Origin: Acidobacteriota bacterium
Lineage (GTDB): Bacteria; Acidobacteriota; Thermoanaerobaculia; Multivoradales; UBA5704
NCBI GenBank assembly: GCA_003223675.1
Contig: QHVW01000080.1
Coordinates: 1-5,436, forward strand
Length of the DNA stretch: 5,436 nt
Direction: 5' to 3'
Shown here: positions 1-5,311 of the stretch, in pieces
How positions within the stretch are numbered: the stretch's first letter is position 1
Layout of the letters: each line of letters begins with the position of its first letter
Made by a program: the position numbers and the translations under genes
The notes under the pieces: model-generated
What the model saw: only the letters and a program-made list of their open reading frames with translations
Told to the model about the DNA's origin: nothing
The model's database searches: none

Positions 1-545
1 TCCCCGGGCGCGGTCACGATGACCCCGCCGCGATCCAGACGGGCGATCGCGGCGATGTCGGGAGCCAGCTCACGGACCGCCGGCGCGCTCTCCAGCAGTG
101 CCAGGTAGTTGAAGGGGTCGGCCCACACTTCGACGGGGGTGGCGCTCAGCGCTTCGGCCAGCCCGGGCGGCGCCGGGACCGGCTGCGAGGGCCGCGCCGG
201 GAAGTCCATGCGGTAACTGGAAGCCGTCCGCGTCACCGTCAGGGGTCCGCTCGCCGAGTGGAAAACCACTCTGGCGCGTCCGGGCTCGAGCCGCTCCATC
301 ACCACCGCCGCGCTGGCGAGCGTGGCGTGGCCGCAGAGCGGCACCTCGGTGGTCGGCGTGAACCAGCGCAGGCGATAGTCGCCGCCGTCAGCGACCAGAA
401 ACGCCGTTTCCGCGAGGTTGTTCTCGGCCGCCAGGGCCTGCAGCACCGCATCCTCCAGAAAGCGATCCATCGGCATCACCGCGGCCGGATTGCCGGCGAA
501 GCGGCGGGTGGTGAAGGCGTCGAGCTGGAAGATCCGCGTGCGCAT
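1..545 (-). CDS. PhzF family isomerase/epimerase-like protein (partial, C-terminus beyond window)
   Basis: The visible 181 residues are the N-terminal two thirds of a PhzF-fold protein (full members are about 260-300 aa). They open with MRTRIFQLDAFTTRRFAGNP, the usual strand and FxGNPAAV turn of the family. Next come NLAETAFL (43-50), whose Glu46 matches the catalytic Glu of PhzF, and WFTPTTEVPLCGHATLAS (61-78), the family hallmark. PhzF itself isomerises a phenazine precursor, but most relatives are cytoplasmic enzymes of unknown substrate and no phenazine genes are visible here, so I give no symbol. The ATG at 545-543 is the only reasonable start, because an in-frame TAA lies five codons upstream (560-558). 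No clear Shine-Dalgarno precedes it. The gene lies 123 bp downstream of glnA on the same strand and could be cotranscribed with it. The gene runs off the left edge, so its 3' end is unknown. Confidence 0.9.
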   Translation of the reverse strand, partial: MRTRIFQLDAFTTRRFAGNPAAVMPMDRFLEDAVLQALAAENNLAETAFLVADGGDYRLRWFTPTTEVPLCGHATLASAAVVMERLEPGRARVVFHSASGPLTVTRTASSYRMDFPARPSQPVPAPPGLAEALSATPVEVWADPFNYLALLESAPAVRELAPDIAAIARLDRGGVIVTAPG

Positions 546-564
546 GGGAAAGACTGGTTAGAGG

Positions 565-582
565 GCCGGCGAGGACGCCGGC
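565..582 (-). other. Perfect GC hairpin upstream of phzF-like gene
   Basis: The sequence forms a perfect 7-bp stem (GCCGGCG/CGCCGGC) with a 4-nt loop. It sits 19 nt before the phzF-like ATG and about 90 nt after the glnA stop. On the minus strand it is followed by CCTCTAACC and not a T-tract, so it is not a classical intrinsic terminator. It could stabilise the glnA 3' end, act as a weak terminator or attenuator, or modulate access to the downstream start. Chance occurrence in G+C-rich DNA is also possible. Confidence 0.45.
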
Positions 583-606
583 GGTCCCAGGGGGGCGCTG
601 ACACGC

Positions 607-680
607 CTCAATATCCCCTCAATAATCCCCTCAATAATCCCCTTAATAATCCCCCTCAATACTCCTTCTCAGTACTCCCC
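607..680 (-). repeat. Degenerate tandem repeat (6 units of 11-13 bp) spanning the glnA stop codon
   Basis: Reading leftward on the minus strand, six consecutive units are visible. They are GGGGAGTACTGAG (680-668), AAGGAGTATTGAG (667-655), GGGGATTATTAAG (654-642), GGGATTATTGAG (641-630), the same 12-mer again (629-618), and GGGATATTGAG (617-607). Two units are identical and the rest differ by one to a few bases. The first unit includes the last two codons and the TGA of glnA. The array is A+T-richer than everything around it. It looks like a small slippage-generated array that grew out of the gene's 3' end; no insertion sequence or CRISPR feature is associated. Confidence 0.85.
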
Positions 681-1997
681 TAGATACCGCTCCTGCTCCC
701 AGGGGTGGACGTGGGAGATGTACTCCTTCCACTCCTGGCGCTTGGCGCGGAGGTAGTTGTCGAAGATGTGGTCGCCCAGGGCTTCCTTGACGACGTCGTC
801 CTTCTCGAGCTCGTCGAGCGCCTCGGAGAGGTTCGCGGGGAGCTGGCCGATGCGCAGGCGGCGCTTCTCGCGGTTGCTCATGGTGAAGATGTTCTTGTTG
901 ATCGGCGGCCCGGGGTGCAGCTCGCGCTTCACGCCGTCGAGCCCTGCCGCCATCATCACCGCCAGCGCCAGGTAGGGGTTGCAGGAGGGGTCCGGCATGC
1001 GCACCTCGCAGCGGGTCGACATGCCGCGCTTGGCCGGCACGCGCACCAGCGGGCTGCGGTTCTTCTCCGACCAGGCCACGTTGACCGGCGCCTCATAGCC
1101 CGGCACCAGTCGCTTGTAGGAGTTGACCAGCGGATTGGTCACCGCCGAGAAGCCCTGCGCGTGCTCCAGGATGCCGCCGATGTATCCCATCGCCACCTTG
1201 GAGAGCTGGAATTCCGCCTTGGCGTCATAGAAGGCGTTCTCCCCCTTCTTGTTCATCAGGCTCTGGTGGACGTGCATCCCTGAGCCGTTGACGCCGAAGA
1301 TTGGCTTCGGCATGAAGGTGGCGTGCAGGCCGTGGTCCTGGGCCACCTTCTTCACCACGAAACGGAAGGTGGTGACGTTGTCGGCGCAGCTCACCGCCTG
1401 GTCGTACTTGAAGTCGATCTCGTGCTGGCCCGGCGCCACCTCGTGGTGCGCCGCCTCCACCTCGAAGCCCATGGCCTCCAGCACGATCACGATGTCGCGC
1501 CGGCACTCCTCCCCCTTGTCCACCGGAGTGAGGTCGAAGTAGCCGCCGATGTCGTGGGTCTCGAGCTTGGGGTTGCCGTATTCGTCCTTCTGGAAGAGGA
1601 AGAACTCGGCCTCCGGACCGGCCACCATGGTGTAGCCCAACTTCTTGGCCTGCTCGACCTGCCGCTTGAGCGTCATGCGCGGGCAGCCCGGGAACGGCGA
1701 GCCGTCCGGCAGGTAGACGTCGCAGATCATGCGGGCGACCTTGGAGCCGTCCGGGTTGGTCCACGGATTGACCCGGAAGGTCTCGTAGTCGGGCGTCAAC
1801 AGCATGTCCGACTCCTCGATTCGGGTGAACCCCTCGATCGACGAGCCGTCGAACATGATCTGGCCGTCCAGCGCCTTCTCGAACTGGCTGCGCGGGATCT
1901 CGACGTTCTTGATGACTCCCATGATGTCCGTGAACTGCAAACGCATGAAGCGGACGCGCTCTTCATCGGCCGTCTTCAGGATCTCGTCTCTGTTCAT
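669..1997 (-). CDS. glnA: Glutamine synthetase, type I-alpha
   Basis: This cytoplasmic enzyme makes glutamine from glutamate, ammonia and ATP, the entry point of ammonia assimilation. The 442-aa length fits the GSI-alpha class, which forms dodecamers. The beta-Grasp N-domain carries FDGSSIEGF (49-57). The catalytic domain shows GPEAEFFLF (127-135; Glu129 and Glu131, metal ligands), HHEVAPGQHEIDF (184-196) and the ATP signature KPIFGVNGSGMHVHQS (231-246). It also has the Glu flap VPGYEAP (298-304) and NRSPLVRVP (313-321). The segment at 366-391 (NIFTMSNRE...LPANLSEAL) aligns with the alpha-type loop that lacks the adenylylatable Tyr of beta-type enzymes, so adenylylation control is unlikely. 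Arg59 in GFTRIEESDM corresponds to the Arg used for feedback inhibition in Bacillus GS (knowledge of the family, position inferred). The ATG at 1997-1995 follows GGGGAGGG with 6-nt spacing. No glnB, glnR or amtB neighbour is visible. Confidence 0.98.
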   Translation of the reverse strand: MNRDEILKTADEERVRFMRLQFTDIMGVIKNVEIPRSQFEKALDGQIMFDGSSIEGFTRIEESDMLLTPDYETFRVNPWTNPDGSKVARMICDVYLPDGSPFPGCPRMTLKRQVEQAKKLGYTMVAGPEAEFFLFQKDEYGNPKLETHDIGGYFDLTPVDKGEECRRDIVIVLEAMGFEVEAAHHEVAPGQHEIDFKYDQAVSCADNVTTFRFVVKKVAQDHGLHATFMPKPIFGVNGSGMHVHQSLMNKKGENAFYDAKAEFQLSKVAMGYIGGILEHAQGFSAVTNPLVNSYKRLVPGYEAPVNVAWSEKNRSPLVRVPAKRGMSTRCEVRMPDPSCNPYLALAVMMAAGLDGVKRELHPGPPINKNIFTMSNREKRRLRIGQLPANLSEALDELEKDDVVKEALGDHIFDNYLRAKRQEWKEYISHVHPWEQERYLGEY

Positions 1998-2003
1998 GAG
2001 TGA

Positions 2004-2011
2004 CCCTCCCC
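2004..2011 (-). promoter_or_regulatory. Shine-Dalgarno of glnA
   Basis: GGGGAGGG on the minus strand lies 6 nt before the ATG at 1997. It supports this start over any internal one. Confidence 0.8.
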
Positions 2012-2028
2012 AAATGCAGGCTGTGCGC

Positions 2029-2043
2029 AGCCTACGGCAGGCT
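2029..2043 (-). other. Small inverted repeat in the glnA leader
   Basis: AGCCT-ACGGC-AGGCT forms a 5-bp stem with a 5-nt loop, 32 nt upstream of the glnA ATG. It overlaps the possible TAGGCT -10 hexamer and could be an operator half-site pair or chance. Confidence 0.25.
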
Positions 2044-2057
2044 CAACCCGTTTGCAA
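2029..2057 (-). promoter_or_regulatory. Weak sigma70-type promoter candidate for glnA
   Basis: On the minus strand, TTGCAA (2057-2052) and TAGGCT (2034-2029) are separated by exactly 17 bp. This would start transcription near 2022, about 25 nt before the glnA ATG. The -35 matches 4 of 6 consensus bases and the -10 only 3 of 6, so this is a candidate based on spacing and position. Confidence 0.3.
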
Positions 2058-2077
2058 CCCACAATCCGACGCGGTGA

Positions 2078-2094
2078 TGCCGTAAATTTGCCAA
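2078..2094 (-). promoter_or_regulatory. Sigma54-like promoter candidate for glnA
   Basis: On the minus strand, TTGGCAAATTTACGGCA has the GG-N10-GC spacing of sigma54 (-24/-12) promoters. The -24 half (TTGGCA) is a good match, but the -12 half (CGGCA where TTGCA is preferred) is poor. It would start transcription about 70 nt before glnA. Sigma54 control of glnA is well known in proteobacteria. No upstream activator palindrome was confidently seen. Confidence 0.28.
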
Positions 2095-2135
2095 AGCGGC
2101 ACATTCTCCGGTGCAGCACGATTTGCCGCTCCGCG

Positions 2136-2144
2136 TGCTATCCT
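2136..2144 (+). promoter_or_regulatory. Extended -10 promoter candidate for the TVP38 operon
   Basis: TGC-TATCCT fits an extended -10 element (TGn plus TAtnnT) on the plus strand. No good -35 lies 16-18 bp upstream (about 2115-2122). It would start transcription near 2151, giving a leader of about 114 nt that includes the hairpin at 2175-2200. Confidence 0.3.
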
Positions 2145-2174
2145 GCCCGCAAGTCGCGGCATCTAAAGGGGCGA

Positions 2175-2200
2175 ACGGCCGGGTGATCCACCCGGGCCGT
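2175..2200 (+). other. Strong GC-rich hairpin in the leader of the TVP38 gene
   Basis: ACGGCC-GGGTG pairs with CACCC-G-GGCCGT around an ATC loop. This gives 11 base pairs interrupted by a single bulged G at 2194. It lies 64 nt upstream of the GTG start, inside the likely 5' leader, and is not followed by a T-tract, so it is not a standard terminator. It may be an operator palindrome, an RNA stability element or an attenuator stem. The rest of the 267-bp divergent region (1998-2264) shows no ORF or RNA gene that I can recognise. Confidence 0.55.
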
Positions 2201-2250
2201 GGCGGACGTAGAGTTTCCGGAGCCGGTTGGAAGCCCGGCCCTTCATCCCA

Positions 2251-2258
2251 GAGAGGAG
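2251..2258 (+). promoter_or_regulatory. Shine-Dalgarno fixing the GTG start of the TVP38 gene
   Basis: GAGAGGAG lies 6 nt before GTG at 2265. An in-frame upstream ATG at 2199 would add 22 residues. That ATG overlaps the 3' arm of the leader hairpin and has no comparable ribosome site, so 2265 is preferred. Confidence 0.8.
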
Positions 2259-2264
2259 CCCTTC

Positions 2265-3056
2265 GTGAGCGCATCCACCGATGCCGTCGATACCCCGGCG
2301 ACGCCGCCGTCTGCGAGGTCCCGCGGCAAGCTCATCCTCTATATCGTGATCGGCTTGGCGGTCGTGGCCGGCCTGATCCTCGCCGGACGGCAGGCCGGGG
2401 CCTACGTGCCGCGGTTCGCGCAGCGGGTGGAGGGGCTGGGGGTGTGGGGGCCGGTCGTGTTCATCCTCGGGTACGCCGTGGCGACCGTGGCGTTCATCCC
2501 CGGCTCGCTGCTGACGCTCGCCGCCGGCGCCATCTTCGGTCTGGTGGAGGGGACGATCTACACCCTGATCGGCGCCACGCTCGGCGCCTCGGCGGCCTTC
2601 CTGGTGGCCCGGTACGTGGCGCGCGGAGCCATCGAGCGCAGGATCGCGGGCAACGCGAAGTTCGCCGCCATCGACCGGGCGGTCGGGCGCGAGGGTTTCA
2701 AAATCGTGGCGCTGCTGCGCCTCTCCCCCATCTTCCCGTTCAACCTGCTCAACTATTCGCTGGGATTGACCAAGGTCGGCTTCCTGCCGTATCTCGTGGC
2801 CTCGATCGCCATGCTGCCGGGCACGCTCCTCTACGTCTACTACGGCAAGGCGGCGGGGAGCCTCGCGGCGCTGGCCGGCGGTGCCCAGACCGCGAAGGGG
2901 ACTGGCTCCTGGGTGCTGCTCGGGGTGGGCCTGGTCGCCACCATCGTGGTCACCACGTTCGTCACCCGTCTGGCCGGCAAGGCGCTGCGCCAGGAGATCG
3001 ATGATCCCCAACAAGCGCCCCAATCAGCGCCGTCCGGAGAGGACCTCCATGTCTGA
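2265..3056 (+). CDS. TVP38/TMEM64 family integral membrane protein (VTT/DedA superfamily)
   Basis: The product is a 263-aa inner-membrane protein with a GTG start. After a short polar N-terminus comes a membrane segment at about 22-40, then the family core. The core has FIPGSLLTLAAGAIFG (77-92), a likely re-entrant loop, a hydrophobic stretch at 98-116, and the hallmark LRLSPIFPFNLLNYSLGLTKV region (151-171). Further membrane segments lie at about 172-192 and 216-235, and a polar Gln/Pro-rich tail ends the protein. Relatives include E. coli YdjX/YdjZ and eukaryotic TMEM64. The wider VTT superfamily includes lipid scramblases and undecaprenyl-phosphate flippases, but the transported substrate of this branch is not established. 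It overlaps the flavoprotein gene by 8 bp, implying translational coupling. Such pairs or fusions of TVP38 with MerA-like oxidoreductases recur in bacteria (family knowledge), which suggests a shared function at the membrane. Confidence 0.93.
   Translation: MSASTDAVDTPATPPSARSRGKLILYIVIGLAVVAGLILAGRQAGAYVPRFAQRVEGLGVWGPVVFILGYAVATVAFIPGSLLTLAAGAIFGLVEGTIYTLIGATLGASAAFLVARYVARGAIERRIAGNAKFAAIDRAVGREGFKIVALLRLSPIFPFNLLNYSLGLTKVGFLPYLVASIAMLPGTLLYVYYGKAAGSLAALAGGAQTAKGTGSWVLLGVGLVATIVVTTFVTRLAGKALRQEIDDPQQAPQSAPSGEDLHV
3036..3043 (+). promoter_or_regulatory. Shine-Dalgarno of the flavoprotein gene, inside the TVP38 gene
   Basis: GGAGAGGA lies 5 nt before ATG 3049, within the last codons of the upstream gene. 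It selects this ATG over the far upstream in-frame ATG at 2881, which would lie deep inside the TVP38 coding region. Confidence 0.8.
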
Positions 3057-4596
3057 GCCCGCGGTCGCCCATGCGCCGTTCCCCGTCGAGCCGATGGATG
3101 AATTCAACGTCGAGCTGGTCGAGAACGTCCATCCCCCCTCGTGGGTGAATCCGGAGCCGGCGCCGCGCTATCACATGGTGGTGATCGGCGCCGGCACGGC
3201 CGGTCTGGTGTCGGCCAAGGGGGCCGCCGGGCTCGGCGCCAGGGTCGCGCTGATCGAGCGCCACCTGATGGGCGGCGACTGTCTGAACGTCGGCTGCGTG
3301 CCGTCCAAGGGGGTGATCCGCGCCTCGCGCTCCTGGGCGGACGCGCGCGAGGCCGCGGAGCGTTTCGGCGGGCCGCGGGTCCCGGAGGACGCGGGTGGCG
3401 ATTTCGGTTTCGCCATGGCCCGCATGCGCCGCCTGCGCGCCGGCATCAGCAAGGTGGACAGCGCCGAGGGGGCCCGCAAGGCCGGGGTGGACGTCTTCCT
3501 GGGGGACGGCCGCTTCGTGTCGCCGGACACCCTCGAGGTGGGCGGCCAGCGGCTCCGCTTCCGCCGCGCGGTGATCGCCACCGGCGCCCGCGCCGCCGAG
3601 CCGCCCATCCCCGGGCTCGCGGAGGTGGGGTTCCGCACCAACGAGACGATCTTCAATCTCACCGAGCTCCCCAAGCGGCTGGTGGTGCTCGGCGGCGGTC
3701 CCATCGGCTGCGAGATGGCGCAGTCGTTCGCCCGCTTCGGCAGCCACGTCACCCATCTGGTCCAGGAGGGGCACGTGCTCCCCCGCGAGGACGCCGACGC
3801 CGCGGAGATCGTCCAGCGGGCGATGATCGCCAGCGGCGTCCACTTCGAATTCGGCATGAAGGTGGTCGAGGCCCGGCGCCGGGGCGGCGACAAGGTGGTC
3901 GTCTTCGAGCGCGACGGCCGTCGCCAGGAGGTGATGGCGGACGAGATCCTGGTGGCCACCGGCCGGGCGCCGAACGTCGAGGGACTGGGGCTGGAGGCGG
4001 CCGGGGTGCGGTACGGCAGGCGGGGCGTCGAGGTGGACGACAACCTGCGCACCAGCAACAAGAGCGTCTACGCCTGCGGCGACGTGGCCTCGCGTTTCCA
4101 GCTCACCCACGTCGCGGACGCCCAGGCGCGCATCGTGATCCAGAACGCCCTCTTCTTCGGCCGCGCCAAGGCCTCGGCGCTCACCATCCCCTGGTGCACC
4201 TACACCACCCCCGAGATCGCCCACGTGGGGATGTATGAGAAGGACGCGCGCGCGAAGAGGCTGGAGGTCGAGACGCTGACGATCCACCTCTCCGACGTCG
4301 ACCGCGCCATCCTCGACGGCGCGGACGAGGGGTTCCTGCGGCTCCACGTGGAGAAGGGCTCGAAGGAGGGGAAGATCCTCGGCGCCACGCTGGTGGCCGA
4401 GCACGCCGGGGACATGATCGGCGAGCTCTGCCTGGCGGTGACGCACGGCATCGGGCTGAATCGGATCGCGAGCGTCATCCACCCCTACCCTACCCAGGGG
4501 GAGGTCGTGAAGAAGGCGGCGGACACCTGGCGGCGAGGGAAGCTGACGCCGACGGTGAAGAGGGTGTTCGACTGGTGGTTCAAGAGGCTCACGTAA
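3049..4596 (+). CDS. MerA-like FAD-dependent pyridine nucleotide-disulfide oxidoreductase
   Basis: This 515-aa class I flavoprotein disulfide reductase begins with an extension of about 40 residues. The FAD fold follows: GAGTAG (47-52) and Glu70, then the redox motif CLNVGCVPSK (Cys78, Cys83). The NAD(P) fold has GGGPIG (215-220), the second FAD contact is YACGDVA (341-347), and the dimerisation domain starts near 378. The C-terminal active-site motif is HPYPTQGE (478-485). Tyr480 stands where lipoamide dehydrogenase and glutathione reductase carry the catalytic His, as in MerA-like proteins. True mercuric reductase features are absent: there is no N-terminal HMA domain and no C-terminal Cys pair (it ends WWFKRLT). 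It should therefore transfer electrons from NAD(P)H through FAD to the disulfide and on to an unknown acceptor in the cytoplasm. The ATG at 3049 overlaps the TVP38 stop by 8 bp and has a Shine-Dalgarno 5 nt upstream. 'Mercuric reductase' or 'lipoamide dehydrogenase' labels would be over-annotation. Confidence 0.95.
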   Translation: MSEPAVAHAPFPVEPMDEFNVELVENVHPPSWVNPEPAPRYHMVVIGAGTAGLVSAKGAAGLGARVALIERHLMGGDCLNVGCVPSKGVIRASRSWADAREAAERFGGPRVPEDAGGDFGFAMARMRRLRAGISKVDSAEGARKAGVDVFLGDGRFVSPDTLEVGGQRLRFRRAVIATGARAAEPPIPGLAEVGFRTNETIFNLTELPKRLVVLGGGPIGCEMAQSFARFGSHVTHLVQEGHVLPREDADAAEIVQRAMIASGVHFEFGMKVVEARRRGGDKVVVFERDGRRQEVMADEILVATGRAPNVEGLGLEAAGVRYGRRGVEVDDNLRTSNKSVYACGDVASRFQLTHVADAQARIVIQNALFFGRAKASALTIPWCTYTTPEIAHVGMYEKDARAKRLEVETLTIHLSDVDRAILDGADEGFLRLHVEKGSKEGKILGATLVAEHAGDMIGELCLAVTHGIGLNRIASVIHPYPTQGEVVKKAADTWRRGKLTPTVKRVFDWWFKRLT

Positions 4597-4606
4597 TGGG
4601 GTAAGC

Positions 4607-4612
4607 TATAGA
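4607..4612 (+). promoter_or_regulatory. Possible -10 element for the RelA/SpoT-like gene
   Basis: TATAGA lies in the short A+T-richer gap after the flavoprotein stop and would start transcription near 4619, just before the ribosome site. No convincing -35 is visible at 16-18 bp upstream. Without it the gene would depend on readthrough from the upstream operon; no terminator was seen after 4596. Confidence 0.25.
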
Positions 4613-4621
4613 AATATCGTC

Positions 4622-4629
4622 AGGAGGTG
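4622..4629 (+). promoter_or_regulatory. Near-perfect Shine-Dalgarno fixing a TTG start
   Basis: AGGAGGTG is an essentially perfect complement to the 16S rRNA tail and lies 4 nt before TTG 4634 (6 nt if only AGGAGG is counted). An in-frame TGA sits immediately before the TTG and no ATG follows nearby in frame, so the rare TTG start is well supported. Confidence 0.85.
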
Positions 4630-4633
4630 TTGA

Positions 4634-5299
4634 TTGGGGGACCAGAAGGCGCTCACACTGGAGAGCTTCGAGGAGTTTCGGACTCATCCCTGGGTTCAGA
4701 ATCTGGTCCCCATCTACAAGAGAGACGCAATCCTGGCCAAGTACGCTGTCGCCCGTCTGATCAGCGACCTGGGGAGCATCAGCACCGAATATGCGGATAA
4801 AAATGGCTATGCTGTCTTTATCTCGATTGAAGGCAGAGTCAAGCGCATCTACCGAGGGATCAAGGATCTCTCCGGGGTGAGATTCTCGTGCCCTTATCTG
4901 GACGAAGTCAGGACCACGATCGAGCAATGGGTGCGCCCTGGATTGCACCGGCTTGGCTACGGCACCTCTCTGCAGGCCGCCCCACTCCGGGACAAGGACT
5001 TTCTGGATGCGGGCAATGAGCATGGCTATCGTTCCTACCACTTCTACCTGCGGGTTCCCACAGATGTGGACATCTATGGGAATTCGAAGCTCTGTCTCTG
5101 CGAGGTCCAGGCGCGATCCGAGCTCCAACACATCTGGGCCGTAAAGTCGCACGATCTTCTCTACAAACCCGGCACGGGTTGGCAGTACAGCGACACGCAC
5201 GTGCAGGAAGATATGCGGCAGGTCAGCAACAGTCTGAGAGCCGCCGACCAGCACCTCGTCAGTATCCGTGATAGAATTCGTCGGGTTGGTGACACCTAA
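4634..5299 (+). CDS. Single-domain RelA/SpoT-like nucleotide (pyro)phosphate synthetase, possible toxSAS
   Basis: The 221-aa product has only a RelA/SpoT synthetase domain, without HD hydrolase, TGS or ACT regions, so it has the size of a small alarmone synthetase. Such enzymes move pyrophosphate from ATP to GTP/GDP. Some toxic relatives make (pp)pApp or pyrophosphorylate tRNA. Visible core motifs are GRVK (67-70), DLSGVR (78-83), GYRSYH (130-135, the Tyr that stacks on the acceptor base), CEVQAR (156-161, the catalytic Glu) and HIW...H...YK (166-178). The C-terminus (about 190-216) looks helical. The spacing from GRVK to DLSGVR is about a dozen residues shorter than in typical synthetases, which may alter ATP binding. 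The TTG start has a strong Shine-Dalgarno. G+C here is about 54% (four sampled lines) against 68% or more in the gene before it, a sign of a separate origin. The next gene starts 12 bp later and could be a partner or antitoxin. Family assignment is firm; the toxin role is inference. Confidence 0.88.
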   Translation: MGDQKALTLESFEEFRTHPWVQNLVPIYKRDAILAKYAVARLISDLGSISTEYADKNGYAVFISIEGRVKRIYRGIKDLSGVRFSCPYLDEVRTTIEQWVRPGLHRLGYGTSLQAAPLRDKDFLDAGNEHGYRSYHFYLRVPTDVDIYGNSKLCLCEVQARSELQHIWAVKSHDLLYKPGTGWQYSDTHVQEDMRQVSNSLRAADQHLVSIRDRIRRVGDT

Positions 5300-5311
5300 G
5301 GGGGCCTGCCG

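Noticed and set aside
565..582. Hairpin as intrinsic terminator of glnA
   Set aside because: The stem is good, but no run of T follows on the minus strand, so it is kept only as a hairpin.
607..680. CRISPR array
   Set aside because: Units are 11-13 bp, contiguous and without spacers, so this is a simple tandem repeat.
1323..2003. Long plus-strand open frame opposite glnA (and others at 258-683 and 705-1283)
   Set aside because: These are complementary-strand shadows in G+C-rich DNA. The proteins are low-complexity His/Arg/Leu-rich with no recognisable motif, and they lie wholly or largely over well-supported coding sequence.
2199..2264. 22-residue extension of the TVP38 protein from ATG 2199
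   Set aside because: It has no Shine-Dalgarno and starts within the leader hairpin. GTG 2265 has GAGAGGAG at ideal spacing.
2881..3048. 56-codon N-terminal extension of the flavoprotein from ATG 2881
   Set aside because: It would overlap the conserved TVP38 coding region by 176 bp and encodes Arg/Pro/Ser-rich shadow sequence. ATG 3049 has a proper ribosome site.
2962..4482. 506-aa minus-strand open frame over the flavoprotein gene
   Set aside because: The opposite strand encodes an unmistakable flavoprotein with all motifs. This frame is rich in His, Ala and Arg without domain features.
3049..4596. Annotation as mercuric reductase or lipoamide dehydrogenase
   Set aside because: There is no HMA domain and no C-terminal Cys pair, so it is not MerA. 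The His of the HxHPT motif is Tyr480, so it is not a lipoamide dehydrogenase.
4589..5254. 221-aa minus-strand frame opposite the RelA/SpoT-like gene, by coincidence the same length
   Set aside because: The plus-strand frame has the synthetase motifs and a strong Shine-Dalgarno. The minus frame has no family resemblance.
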